Assembly: GCF_023101765.2 (NCBI RefSeq)
Contig: NC_064217.1
Location: forward strand, 5,270,001 to 5,334,000
DNA from: Spodoptera frugiperda
Lineage: Eukaryota; Arthropoda; Insecta; Lepidoptera; Noctuidae
Direction of reading: 5' to 3'
Length of the DNA stretch: 64,000 nt
Part shown: positions 1 to 13,693 of the stretch, piece by piece
How positions within the stretch are numbered: the first letter of the stretch is position 1
Layout of the letters: every line of letters begins with the position of its first letter
The notes under the pieces: generated by a model
The model's input: only the letters and a program-made list of their open reading frames with translations
Told to the model about the DNA's origin: nothing
Databases searched by the model: none
Position numbers and translations under genes: made by a program

Positions 1-3000
1 AAATGATAAATATCACTGAAGTAGAATTGATCACACAAACGTACCACGTGTCGTTATTCCGAGCTATCTTCACCGATTATCTGTTTAGATAAACGCAGCA
101 GCCGTCATAGCGAGTTAGCGAGGGGGACCGAGTCTTTGGTCGCTATTCATTCGGACCCTACTCGTCCACAATAGATACGAGAGGGTAGAGGCAAGCAAAA
201 AACACTCGAATAAACTTTGAATCAATTCAACAGCTGTTCAGAAAATCCGCGTCCTCGATTGTTAATCTTCACGGTTTTCGATCGCAGACGTAACATTTAG
301 TTCCGCAGTACTAGTAATCAAACGAAACAAAATGACTAACACAAAATGCGCTCGTAAAGGGATTTCAAGCACTTGTCAGTGCTATCAATGCCGACGCATT
401 CACGCGTCCAGTGTCAGATTCCAAACAGTGTTAATAAACAGATACCTATGCGTAGGACGTTTCCGCTACCACATCGCATCAACACGAGTGTACGCCAAAT
501 ATACGCTGCACAAAGTCACAAGTTACCCCGTGAATGCGTCAGGAACACCGATATATTTAGTCATATCTTTTAATTACGGCAACAGACGTAATATTCCCAT
601 AAATAATCGCATGACCAATCACAGTGACGACAGTCAATTTAAAAAGAAACAAATTAAGAATGGAGCGCCCAGGCATTCGATAATGACTGCAGAATCCCTT
701 ATACGAATGAACCAGTTTGTTAAGCCTGTTAATTACGTGAATGTAATGGTTTCAATCTTCAAATAGTTCCATGGTTGCATAAGCAGTAACTCAGATCATC
801 ACGTTGGCTATAAAGATTCCGATTTTTGCGTCAGATTCCTGCACGCATGTAACGTAATCAAACTTTTTATAAACTTGTACAATCGCGCAAACTGTTCCGA
901 GAAACATGCACGTCATTCTAAAATAGGGCACTCTCAGATTTCCACACCTAAAGAAGAACTAATAGATCAGTTCTTACACTGGCACATTGTGTTACAAATA
1001 TGGATCGTGTTGTAGCAAATTTGTTTTTATTAGTCCCTCGCGTACAGGATGTCTGGATCACCAAGTCCCTTCCTCTATAAACTTATTCATTCGCTACCAA
1101 TTGGCAATGGTGCATTTTCTTCATTTAACCACGTTAGTAGATCGAGTGTTGCAAGCGATAAGCCGTGATTATCTATCCCTGCCATATCTTTTATCTTTAA
1201 CAATAATAACATTGAGTGCTGGCTGTGTTGTTATCATACTTATCACGAATATTTAATTAGATTATCAAAGTAATTCATGCACTTAAGTATTGACGTGCTA
1301 CGTATATTGACCACAAACATTGACATCTCAAACTCTAAACAATTTTAAACTAAAACAAGAACTTTAACCAAACTTGGAATAACATCATGATAACAATAGT
1401 TGCAGCAACAATGTAAACGTTGGGGCGGCAAGGTGTCATTAATTAGTTCACGATTGCATCTTCAGGCCAATTGTGTTTTTGCTTCGAGACGCAAACTGCG
1501 CTAAGGACATGAGCAACAAAAGAGCCTGCGAATGCGAAGGTAAACAAGTACCTACAGCCTACAATGTCTGTAACTAGTTTATAAAAAGCTTCATACGTCT
1601 TCACACAATGACATAATCTGCACTTTGTTTATTTTGTGACAAGCCCATGCATAACAATAGATCACAAATGAATGTAGTGGACAGTGCCAAAAACTCCAAT
1701 TTAGAACTAGTGGGTGGAGTTGTTTGGCTAATTTTATTCAATGAGGTCTCAGCAATTAACGCCGGACAAATGAAAACAATGTTAAAGATAAAAGGTGTGA
1801 GAGAACAACAGGACAGCATGTCAGAAAAATTTTGGCGTTCACATTAAGAAATATTTTCTTAACAATAAATATCTTGGTAGACGATGTCTTAATAAGTAAT
1901 GGAAACAATTTTATTTTATATAACTTACATATTATTTTGGATAAATCAAATTTCATCTGGAACGTTACTTTCTATCCAATTTCTTCTTCAGCCAAATTGC
2001 TTTCAATGTCAATCTTAACAGCATAATAAAATGTTTTGTAAAGTATGTTCTAATGTTACCGAGTCTGACGAGGCGTGCCACCGTCATAACAAGTCTACCT
2101 CATTGTTGTCGCGGCGTGAATAGCTGACCACTCTCTTTTGTTTCGCTTATTCAAAATAACACATTGTCTACGAAAGGCAGTGCAGACCACAACCGAACCA
2201 AATAAAGCAAACCATTTTAATTATTTTTTAGCGTCCTTACACAAGCAAAGAAGTAATGTAATAAAAGACGTCACTCCAAAGGTAAACAGAAATCCCGGGA
2301 ATATGTTCAACGCTAGACAGCCGTTGCCTTAGAAACTCTGGGAGCAAAATCGATATCGTCAGTCTGGGCTGCGGGCAGACTCAGTAACTATGACAACCGC
2401 TAAGTGAACAAACGCTAACGAAAATATAACAATAAACTCAGAACGCTCATTTAACGTGGCCTGAGGGTCGACGGCACCAAAACAATGGATAAATATCTGG
2501 CGCCCATTAAAATTGAATCATTCGGAACGTGGTCGATTGAGGTAGAATATGACCTTTAAATGTTACTGTCACTCCCTGTGCTAGCGCCAGCCACTACTGC
2601 TAATAAGAAACATGAGTATAACGAACGAACGAACCGAGTGCCTCATTTCGGAAATAATGGTTAAAGCGTGATGTATCTCAAATGTTTGTGCACAAAATTA
2701 TCGCACTAACGAGCTCTCATCTTTGAAGTGCTCCAGTAAGCCGTGCTAATGAGTTTACTTTTTTCTAATACTCCAATACAAAATCCACACAGAAGAGACG
2801 GCCGAGGAATGAAACCGGAACATGCATTGATACCGGCCTGTCATTGTTGTCCTTCGTGCGGAACGCGCCATTGTCCTGTCTCTTCGTTTACACGCCGATG
2901 ATGTGAAAAAGTCTTCGATAGCAAATCTAGATACCGAAATATCTAAACATAATCGCCCGAACCGGTTGTTACAGATAGAAATCAGAGAATTACGCCTAAT

Positions 3001-5670
3001 TGACACGATTTAAAGGTTAACCGTTCATTACACAACGTGACTTGAAGCATCTGCTGCTCGTTTCCTATCTCGTACAGTATACCACTAACATTATTTTCTT
3101 TTGTGAAGACCTCTCGCACACAGCTACTGTTTATACATTGGTGCGATTTATTGTAAGACAGATAGAACCCAGGTGTATTTTAAGGTAGAAGGTTAGTTGT
3201 CTAAACAGCTACGTAAAAGCGCTCATTTTACGGCAGCTTTACAGATATCAACAATTTAGAGAGGCAAAAGTGAAACGTGTGGTTTTAATGAAATATGAGC
3301 GCAGGTACGGGCTTTCCACGTCTTCTTCACACGACTTAACTCGACATAAAAGCGAGAACACAATAGTATTTTTTTACATCCAGTTTTAATTGCGACAAAC
3401 AATCCTGGTATATGTTACAAAACGTTTTAAACTGTTTCAGAGTTGTTATTGTGTAACAAACGTACGTTAGGTAGTATGTCAAATACAGCTGGTTACACGG
3501 CTTGAAGAGATTTTGTTTAATTTGAATTAATTAACGTAATAACTCAATAATGAGTTTCATAAAGTCCTTCAAATTATGGTAATAACTGCAAGAAATATAA
3601 TAAATATGTAATTCAAGGCACTGAAAACGTATTTTATTTTCACTACTAGCCTACAGTCATATAGCTAAAAAAGAATAATACTAAATTTAGATTTAACAAT
3701 ACTAATTAGTAGACCACATCATTCATTTGCCGTCAACGTCCCTTTTATTTCGGACAGTGAAAAAAATTGCGGAAGTAAACGTGTCTGTCACTCTAGCGGT
3801 CTATATATAACTGAAAGTTCACAGCTTGGTGAAGCAACTGGGTCGGCGGTACACTAGTGGATGTTTCAGTTCCAATGATGATATATCGCTTGCATGGTCC
3901 AGTTAGCCATAAACCCGATACTAACCTATAAACTGCACGTGGGATGAGTTTTATTTCACCGACGGTTTTACACAAAACTATAACCTAACCAGACGATTTG
4001 AAAGACATGAATTTCTTCAGATTAGCTACGTTACAGAAACAATAAAGATTTCCACTCGGAATTCTTTTGTCTGTTCTTATGACTAGCGTTTAGCCACTAT
4101 GATAATTTTAGACGATAGCTTCAAGATTGAATAGCGTTTGGTGATGTAAACTTTACGACTCAAACAGTAGTCGTATATTGTCTAGTATTGATTTTGGAGC
4201 TTTGTACTGGCATTTACTTTGATTTCGGGTCTAAATACATTCCGATATTGGAGTAATTTAGTCCAAACATTGAGTTTCCGATAATTTCTAAGAAGGTTCG
4301 GTACCTGCTTCGATAATATCTCCCATACTCCCGTAGCAAATTCTTTGTAAACATTATTTTATTTTACATCTACTTTTAGATATGAATATATTTATCTGAA
4401 ATCAACCCTCCATAAAATAAATACAACGAAACAAGCAACATATTGAGATCCCGCAAGGAAACCCCTATCAAGTAATTGATTTAAAAACTGATCGATCAAG
4501 TAAAAAAGGACAGGAAAGACCAAATTTACGAGCAACACGAAAGTCGTCGAATTGAAAATTACCAAAGAGTCGATAATTCATGATTTTAGTGTCGATACCG
4601 TTACGTCATTATTTACACGAGGAAGTACGGGCGCATAAGGTTGCGAAACATATTTTAGTGAATGTTTATTTATAGCAAAACCATGGTGTATGAGTAAGTG
4701 GGTTTATGGCGGGAGTATTTATAAAAAACCATTGTACTACAGTTTGTTGAGCTCCGGTTACGTTATAATCAGTAATTTATGAGTTAACTGTTGAGCCCGC
4801 ACCCAAACGATTGTCCACGAATTCGCTTGTGCAATTTATTTGGTTAACATGATGCTGTCAAAAGCCAATAGGTGATTCATAAGATTCTTTTTAAATGTCC
4901 GCGATTCTGTGGAAAGACAATCCGATGAATCTTATGTTGATTTTATAAACGACGTGGTTAAAACAGCTTCTGGAATTTCACTTCGAATGATTCAAAGATT
5001 TGTATCTTAAATTATGCTAAAATAATGATCAACGCTGGAAATTCGATAGAATAGGTAAATGAGAAGTTTATAATCCTACAAAGTTTGTTTGGATAGTTAC
5101 ACACACATTTTCGATGTTAAATCCATTGTTTTCAAATTGCCAACGAACTGAAGATGTTCGCTATAACAAATAGCCTCCGGTGTATGAAAATATCCCCGGC
5201 CCCGGGTTCCTCCGCCTACGCGTAATGTTGCCTATCTAATATACTATCTACCGCTTGTTCCCATGGCAGATATAATATTAAAGCTTCTTTTTCTCAGTCA
5301 GATTTATTTTACGAACGACGTCTTATTTTCGTCATCGGTAGCCTTTCTCAAATTCCTGTACCGTTGACCATTGAAGCTGAGTTTGATTTATCTGCAATAC
5401 ATAAAAACAAGTGAATTTCAAACAGAATTTTCAATTTATTACATTATTTATTGCCATTCGGACGTTTATCTCGGATTATACGTGTTCTAAACTCCAAACA
5501 GATTTGCTTTCTATAAAACTGAGAACCTGTACGGACAACTTTGAAGCGACTAAAGCACTTTCAATTTTATAAAACTCTGAACTGATGAGGAATTTTGTTT
5601 ATAAATGCAAATAATAATGTGTGCTGGTATTAATAGCTATTTCCTTGTTACTCAATGATTTTTTTCCTTT
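1..5670. other. Non-coding stretch, probably first intron or 5' flank of alpha-actinin
   Basis: I see no conserved coding exon here. The alpha-actinin exon at 13694 begins in mid-protein, so its first coding exon should lie upstream, and a search by eye for its expected codons failed. The stretch is AT-rich with short GC-richer patches near 60-200, 2040-2480 and 2790-2960. The longest open frame is 332-766 (144 codons, Cys-rich start, no recognised domain), which is about what chance allows. No clear transposon was seen. Regulatory elements are likely in a long muscle-gene intron, but none can be named from sequence alone. Confidence 0.5.
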
Positions 5671-5676
5671 TTGCAG

Positions 5677-5735
5677 GTACTAAACTGGACGTGACTGTTA
5701 TCAGAACACATTCAACATGACACGTCATTCCAAAT
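5677..5735 (+). other. Exon-like segment, possible untranslated exon
   Basis: A strong polypyrimidine tract and CAG acceptor end at 5676, and a GTGAGT donor starts at 5736, bracketing 59 nt. The segment has an ATG at 5716, but splicing it to the alpha-actinin exon at 13694 puts that ATG out of frame and soon reaches a stop. It could at most be a 5'-untranslated or non-coding RNA exon. The support is splice-site resemblance only, which is common by chance. Confidence 0.15.
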
Positions 5736-8493
5736 GTGAGTGTAAGCACTGAGTATAGGGAGACATCGACTCGCAAAATATTAGCGCGGTTTACGACATT
5801 CCCAAAATATTTTTTATTCTCCTTGTGATATCTAAGGTCGTTGATCTTAGAACACTGCTATCAAGAAGATACGAAAGTAATTTAAAGTTTTGTATACAAT
5901 TTTATAAACTAGATCTGTAGAAGCGTGTCTGTGTTTACAGAACATAAAATTATATGTATGCCGTGTAACGGTCAGGTTATTGTTTATCGAAATTATGGTG
6001 GGCGGGTTGGCACCGGGCCCGACTGAACCACCTTCGCAGGTGTGGCTATCTATTAGTATTCCAAGAGCCAGTACCACACCGACAATCCATAGAATGCCTA
6101 CCTAATTAAACCGGCGCCATAATCGTACCTCAATTGAGCAAATATTTAACCGTCTGCGTCTGTCACATGTTTACTTTGAAAGGCTCCATTAGGTGTGGTT
6201 TTAAAATAACAGATTGTAACTGTGTTGCTTGAAAATTGGCCTCGAATATACTGATAGGTGTTTTAAATTCATGTTACAGTTACTTAAATGATTTGTTTGA
6301 GTTCTTCAGACCACTTTCCATGTAAAAATTGTCTGAGTTCTAATCATTCTTAATATGGTTTTCATTAGATTTCTTGGATACTTACAAAATGTAGCCATGA
6401 ATCTCGTTTCCTTTTTCTCTTATCCCAAATCAATTGGAGCTATCTATCGATCTATCAGTCATTGCCTTATCAGTTACACTACTGAAACAAAAATAAAATA
6501 TGGTTTCTTACCAGATTGCATTCCATATCATTATTTATACTCGATCACTTTTATCTAGATAGTACACATAAACATTAGAAGTCATATTTCGTCCGACTTG
6601 TCAATGTAGTATTGAGGCTATCAGGCCAATAGCATTGCACCCACACTAACTAATAAGAAAGCCATTTGACACTTTTCCTCGAACCAAGACGATATGATAA
6701 TAAATGAGCTTAATTAGAAAAAAGAAAATATATTGCGCATAATTTAACTTCGAATTCTTCGTTCGACGTAAATGCGACCGCATTCAGTAACGTATCGATT
6801 GACGGAAAGTTATTTGGAGTTTTTGATATCGAAATTGTTATACTCGTATACTCACTTCTAGTTTGTGAAATTCAAGTTAAGTTCTGGACGATTGAAGTAT
6901 TGACAAATCTTTGAAAGTTAGTTTTAAAAAATACAATAACATCAATCGAATTTTTAGCTAGATGTCTTCACGAAATTTTAAAGATTTTCTATAGTTTATG
7001 CGTTACACAGTGTTCAAAATCAGAGTTTAGGGCCTAAAATCACGCTTCATCACTAAACAACCAGTACCCAAAATAAATGAACAATGGAGGAAGAGTATTT
7101 AAACTAAAACAATACCTACGGCATGCCGATAATAAAATGGATTATTTAACGTGATTTCCTGTTATAGCACCAGCACCCATCTCAATGCGCTTTGAGTCAT
7201 CTGTGTAACCAGGGTAATTGAATGAGTAATTCGTGTTAATCGTATCAACAAACCGTTAGGATCGATCAGCCCACAGGTAGTCAAGGCATCATCAATCATA
7301 ATAATTACCAATTGTCTTGTCACCTCTAGTATGAAACTTCATAACACTATTTGTTTGTGACCGCATCGTTCGAATCATGGCCGCTGAATGATGTTTTGAA
7401 AGGCTTTGTTAGTCAATCATAGCGAGAAAATATTGTTTGTAAATAATTGTCGTTTTATTAATTACCGTTTCGGTTTGGGCGTTTCGGTAATAAAAGAGTC
7501 TGTATTGGATGGTTTACATCGCTCTTTTCATTTATTTGCCATTACAAGCCGCCATATTGAAAAAATGGCGCCTAAAAACGGTTTTTTATTAATATCTTTT
7601 TTTGTATCCCCATGTCATTAGATTCTTTTTTAATAAAAGGTTTAGGTATATTTTCGCAAACCTACGGGTGTCATCACTGCGAAGACCGCCCGGAGGACAC
7701 AGTGAACATATAACATAACACATATAACATTAGAAACGGGAACCTACTCCCCTGTTTGTACAACACACATTGTTTGTACGGTATCTCCGTTCCGACGCAT
7801 TTAACGAAAAAATATTTATTTACAAAATTAAACTAGAAAAAATTTCCTACAATTTAGGAATCCTTTTGACTAATGTTGAATAGCAAAAATCGATTTACTA
7901 CTTTCAATAACCGATATTAATCCAATCCGTAGAAAATCTTTGGATCTATCTTCATTTGTGACAGAAACTCTGTAGAATTAATCAAGTCAAGAATCGATCT
8001 TAATCTAAATATTGAAATCGGCAATTAGACGGGCAAAACTTTTACAAAAGTTATTTTAGTTTCAACTTAGTTAAAGAATATCAATTTCAGTTTAGTTATG
8101 AAAGAAGAAAAAGTATTACCTATTTATAACTTAATTTCACCCAGTTACCAGAACGCCCGTTTCGTGTAATACGTAAGAGTATAACTAAAATGTCACATTA
8201 ATTACTTTCCTATTACGTTTATTATTCATTTCGTTTACGTAATCATTCAAATTATTCATCAATTCTAATTTAATAAAGCGGAAGAACTTACTAGTTTTAC
8301 CATAAAAAGTATTTAGCATTTTATAATTCAGAAAGATTTATAGACCTATCTACTGCGCTGTGTAAAGTTAAGTGGTAGCCTATACCACACATTAGTCTTC
8401 TATTTATTACCAGACTTAAAAATAACACCATAAAAGCTTCAGTATAACGTGGAAAAAAAACAAACAAAACACTTTTCACTTTTATAATATTAT

Positions 8494-8753
8494 ACTAGCT
8501 AATGCCGGCAGTTTTGCTCACGTGGATTTACGGACTTTGTGGCTAATAAAAGTAGCCTAAGTTACTTCTTAGTACATCAGCTACCTGCCAATAAAAGTCC
8601 CGTCAAAATCAGTCCAGTCATTTCAGAGATTAGTCAGAACAAACAGATAGACAAAAATTGTAAAATATGTATATTGTTTTGTATGTATCGTACTATAAAG
8701 CAGTTTCAATATTAGATACAAACAGACACTCCAATTTTATTTATTAGTCTAGA
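8494..8753 (+). repeat. Dispersed repeat, copy 1 (LINE 3'-tail-like)
   Basis: This segment matches 33776-34099 with clear blocks of identity: ACTAGCTAATGCC at the start, a shared block around AAAAGTAGCCTAAGTTA, CAGCTACCTGCCAATAAA, GATTAGTCAGAAC, and TTTATTTATTAGTCTAGA at the end. The opening resembles the widespread lepidopteran LINE/SINE tail that begins ACTAGCT-TGCCCGCGGCTTCG. The family assignment is from memory of that motif. Confidence 0.65.
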
Positions 8754-9183
8754 TAAGTAACGGTTTTCCAATACGTACATTACCACACTTACAACACGGT
8801 ATACTAGTAAAATTGCAGAGAAAAGCTTCTATTATCACAGAAATAACACGCTAACGCCAATTGACACGAAGTTAACCTCTTACCAGTCGCCATCTTGGCA
8901 TTATTGCACTCGAAATCACAACGGTGTTGCACCTTGAACTGCATTTATGATTTACATGGTGAAAGTCTGTGCAACATGTACGTACTTACTTCTATGTCAT
9001 GCTACGTGTATAGTACCTTTTTGTTATTATTATAGAGAATTCGTGACTCCTTTGTTGGTCTAGTTGTGAACGCGAAAGCTATAATGTTCTTAATTCGAGG
9101 TCAGCTAAAGTATTGTAGGGCTTTTGTGTAAAAAAGCATGTTAATAAGGTCGGTCTTTAGATGTCTTTTTTTAAGGGGTAAAA

Positions 9184-9375
9184 TCATCCAATGACTTCTC
9201 CCGCCTTGGGCGAGGCGAGAGGGAGTGTCAAACTCTTACTGACTAAAAACTACCCCGTTCCTACTCCTGCTTTTCGAGCCAGAGCCCCGGTAACCCGCTA
9301 GGTAGTCCGCAGCTTCGGATTAGGCATCAGCCCTACTGGGCCCCATCTGTGGTGGTTTGATGGCTCTTTGAAGGA
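9184..9375 (+). repeat. Lepidopteran dispersed repeat, GC-rich
   Basis: A GC-rich island in AT-rich intron DNA, containing CCGCCTTGGGCGAGGCGAGA and a later block CCGGTAACCCGCTAGGTAGT. I recognise it as a repeat frequent in noctuid moth genomes; the precise class is not known to me. It is followed about 80 bp downstream by a SINE-A tail (9455-9545), so the two may belong to one composite insertion. Confidence 0.55.
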
Positions 9376-9454
9376 CATTGCTTTTGCTCTGTATTACAAA
9401 CGAGTCAAACTTTATTATTTTTAAGTCTATCTCTTCTATGAATGTTTAGTAACG

Positions 9455-9545
9455 AATGATACCTATAATTATGTGAACTTGTAATTGTATGTTTGGAAAC
9501 GCACCTACGACACAGGAGGAAAAACTAGTGTGGGGCAACGCTTTT
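9455..9545 (+). repeat. SINE-A tail fragment
   Basis: It shares the tail block of the full SINE at 31326-31512: TATGTGAACTTGTA, then AAACGCACC-ACGACACAGGAG, then TAGTGTGGGGCAAC. The tRNA-like head is missing, as expected of a 5'-truncated or decayed copy. Confidence 0.65.
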
Positions 9546-12500
9546 AAAAGAAAAGGAAAAGATAATTGTTGTGCCATTGAGTAGGTAAGCTTGAAGGAAA
9601 AGAAAAAGGTTTGCGGTACTTGCGGTTGATACTCATATTAGTCATATTAATGTTTTAAAAAATAAGCTTGTTATTGAAAATTAAAATCATTTATTTAATA
9701 CAATTTCTGTTTTATTACGCGTTCCAGCTGCTTAACTTGGGCACTGGGGTTCTAAACTTCTAACCATAACTCAGGAACTTGGGTCCTAACCATAAACATT
9801 TTTATAGGGCAAAGCGACTGTAATAGTACATTAAAGTAAATAACGACAATATTTGTATTTTTTATGAGAAAGTGTTACGAAAGACGTTTTAAAAATAATT
9901 GTTATTTTCACTTTGATATAATTTCCAGTCACTTTAATACAGCCATTAAATATTCGTAGCTACTTTTAAAGTTAAAGCTACGGATATTATATCCATAATG
10001 CCACAATAAAACTTATTTATTGAGTTATAAAGAACATATTCTATTACGTTGACTTTATTTTTTACTTACCAAACATTTGTAGAACATTGGATAAATAATG
10101 AGAATCAATAAAAATATGTATAATTAATATTTCTAAATGTTCACTTCCAAACTAAACATAATTTATTCTTGTCTTTTCTCTGTTAAATAATTCAACGATC
10201 ATGTTAAGATTTTCTTGATCTATTCATTTATATTAATTGAATATTCATAGAAGATAAGTGATTGCCCAAAACTGGAAACATCGGTGCCTTTCCAAACAAC
10301 TGGTAACGTTTTATAGTCACTTTCATATTTATGTTTATGATTATCTAACTTCGTATCACATAACGTTCGATACGGATCTGTTCGACGAGCCTTATTAAAA
10401 ATATTAACGCGTTAACCTCTAACCTCCGACACCTACCTACCATAATAATTTCGTCGTCTGTCACACTCATTCTAAAAGACATTGAAAATAAACTTGTATA
10501 GATTCTTAAGGTCGGAACGCTTACTCTAAATTTAAAACATGTCCCTTTCAATCCAAATACTAAATCAAGAAAGGTATTGAAGTGGAAAATGTACAGTCAC
10601 CTCATCTAATGATGAATGAACATTCCATCCTAAGGTTTAAGTACTAAATCATGCCAGCGCTAGTTTACCTGGCATCTAATTGCTCATATAAATGCAGTTT
10701 GGCACTCCGTATGAATTATGCATAAATCATAACCAGTTGACAGATTTGTTATTTACTAAAGACAAATAGAGGGCATGTAATGTAACTAGAAGCGTCATCA
10801 GCCAAAGCACGCGCTCAACAAAAAGTTATTGGCTTGCGGGCTCTAGAAATAGCTGTAATAACTGGATACAGCTGCGTTCATCCTCATCAACGTAACATTT
10901 GTACAGGTTTAAAGTTTCTTGGCAAATCTATTGTGGAACATGTTTGCGTAAATCATGCCCCTCGGCCGTCGGTATGCACCATCGTATTTACTTCTTAATT
11001 AACGAAATTAGACTATCATTTAAACGACCTTAAAGATCAGTGTCAACAATGCCATTGTTTGTAACGTTTTCAATGAGCTCAATAACTTCCTTGCGTAGCT
11101 CGCATATTAGTTCAGTTGAGTGTTCCTTCTCAATGTCAACAGTAATTTCAGAGTGTTATAGTTTTTCGAGGAATTGGTCATACGGCATAGATTCTTGGTC
11201 TCGATTTTAAGGATCAAAGAAAGTGAAACATGTAGCTCTCGAGACTAGTTTATACATTTGAATGGTAGCACATAACAGCAACTGCCGTTATTACCTTGCC
11301 ATGTTTGCCTTGAAACAACCTTTCAAACTTTATCCTAATTTTACGAGTATACTGGTTTCTGGAAAACTTATCTAAAGAATTTGGTCATGGATGAATAGTG
11401 TAGTTTCTATAGCTACGTAAAGTTTGAAAGTTCGCATTAATCTGATTTCAGCATAACGGTCGGCTGACTTTCGTCCAGGTGACGACGTACTTTTCGTACT
11501 TCATACATTAGCACGTCGACAATATTTAAACGCTTCAATGACTGTGTACCACAGAGTAGTGCACATTCTACACATCTCGAATAGGCCGCTGTCTACACCT
11601 GCGTGCCTTATTTTAGCCCGACGCTGGCCGTGATGGCAGTCGCAAGGTGACGCGGGATTATTTTCATATTCTGGGTCACGATGTGTGTTTTGTCTCAGGG
11701 ACGCTGAGTATTCCCGTATGCACGAGGTCGCGTGTCGTATTTATGTGACAATGTCGTTACTAAATCATATTTAAAATTCCACATAGTCCAAGGTGCGCTA
11801 GACTCAGAATTCCTCACTGTTTAAATTCTAAATTAATATAGGACAATGTCAGTGCGTGGAACAATAAACAGGACATTCAAGTGTCAGCGTTTGTACTCGT
11901 AGTACTCACACATACACGCAAATATATTTTTACGCAGGCGACAACCGTCTCCGTTATGTACAATAATGCATGTAATGTATTTGATCGACCTTTTGCGTAT
12001 TCAATGTTGTCGAACGTTTTCCCCGGTAAATCATCATCGCCGTGCCAATGATACACAACTTTCTTTTTACGATATTCTCATAAACCATAATAAATGAAAC
12101 GACTCACGACGCGCGCGGCTACCACTCGCTGTCGTTAACTGCGATGTTAATTTACGGCATATGGTAGCTACAGTAGCTAGGCGACTTATACCTTCACCTG
12201 CAAATTGTAGGTCATGTGGTAATGGAAGGTAGATTATTATTATTTTCTGTCCTGTGCCAAGAGGCAAGTTCCAAAGATGATTCATACATTACGAGCTCAG
12301 AATGCAGTTCGGTCACTTTTAATGTTCCGCAGTGATGGCATCTTTACAAACCTCAAACAGTATCTATAGATATAGGTGCTTGATTATTCTATGTCACATG
12401 TTTTCTATAGCAAAATACTTTTTAAAGCGTCGACAAAAGAATCATATTTCTGTAACGCGAACCTTTGAATTCAAATATGCTTGCAGGTAGAATTTTTTGC

Positions 12501-13693
12501 TCATGTCTCACATGCCTTTGTTTATACCTACCTCGTCTGTGAACTGGTTAACAATAGCTTAGTTATCTACACGATCGAGTTTAATCAGTCAGGTATCTAT
12601 GCAATCATGTATAATATTCTGATTTTCTATTTCTTTGTAAATCTAATTAGGATGGGGCTTTAATAACTAACCTAGTTGCGTGATATCAAACGATGACGTT
12701 AGTTCAATTGAAATATACAATTCTTTGAAGTAATTGTCAGCTTCGGCATTAGTCCAGCGAGTCACGCAGTCTGTTGAATGTAGGTATTGAATTCTATTTA
12801 TCAGTTCCGACCTTGACGCCACCTCCGGAACCAATCAGCTCTGTGAGTTTGCATAGGAGCGCCGGTCGTGAACTATTACTGCCTTTCAGATATTGTTCAA
12901 CATCGGTCACAATAGAATTAGATCTTAATTCCGTTAGCCGGCTTTCGATACTCGGCTAATGATATAATCAAACTAACAGTGACGTCCGCACGACCCATTA
13001 TGTGGGTTATTGCTATCTAATGGAGCTTATTTGAATAACTAAAAATATACATTCATATCTACATCCGTTCAAATAAACACCGAATTCGTTGGCTTTGAAT
13101 TTTTAAACACAAAAGGACGTTAAAACTTGTTATTTACATAATTCCTTGAACAAACAACAGTGATGGATTATGAATACTAAAATCTAAGCTGACAATATTC
13201 AAAAATTATTCCAAAACTCTATTTGAGCGCTCGCAGACAGTATTCACAGCTAACGTTCATTCTCGTTTCCACAATTTTGAGTCGAAATTGCAAAACGAAT
13301 ACGACGGGTGCTAATAACTGCCAGTGAATTTGGCACTACGAGGGTCGAACCCCTCGGCATACCGCCCGCTCCCCTACCTGATGCAACTGCAGTATTGATT
13401 AACGGCACTTGTATACCTACAATGTCGTATTTCCGACTAATTTGTTGCTTACTCAAAATGTGAATTAAACAATCGTTAGTAAAATGACTAAAATAATTTT
13501 ACTTTTATGACATAATAGTATTTTGTACTATTATTACCTACAGAACACTCAATATAGTTAAGAGACTGGTAATAACAACAACAACAACAAAACAGACACA
13601 CACAATACACACAACGGTTCATATAACCGAGTCACCTTTCCTGCTTTACCAATAGCGTTCAAAGTCTCAAACAATTCTCACTTTCGCTTTCAG

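Larger units (their letters stand above)
5736..13693. other. Non-coding stretch with few repeats, probably alpha-actinin intron
   Basis: There is no supportable coding exon. Identifiable content is limited to the repeats listed separately (8494-8753, 9184-9545) and short simple repeats near 13575-13610 (AAC and CA types). GC-richer patches lie near 11440-11800 and 12100-12240. The 3' end is a good acceptor (pyrimidine-rich, CAG at 13691-13693) in front of the first visible alpha-actinin exon. Confidence 0.5.

Noticed and set aside
332..766. 144-codon open frame with a Cys-rich start and acceptable initiation context
   Set aside because: No recognisable domain or splice partner, and the length is within chance for this much six-frame sequence. 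It would need transcript evidence.
13320..13395. tRNA-like sequence with GGTTCGACCC on the minus strand
   Set aside because: Only a B-box-like word is present. No A box or cloverleaf could be built, so neither a tRNA gene nor a clear SINE is supported.
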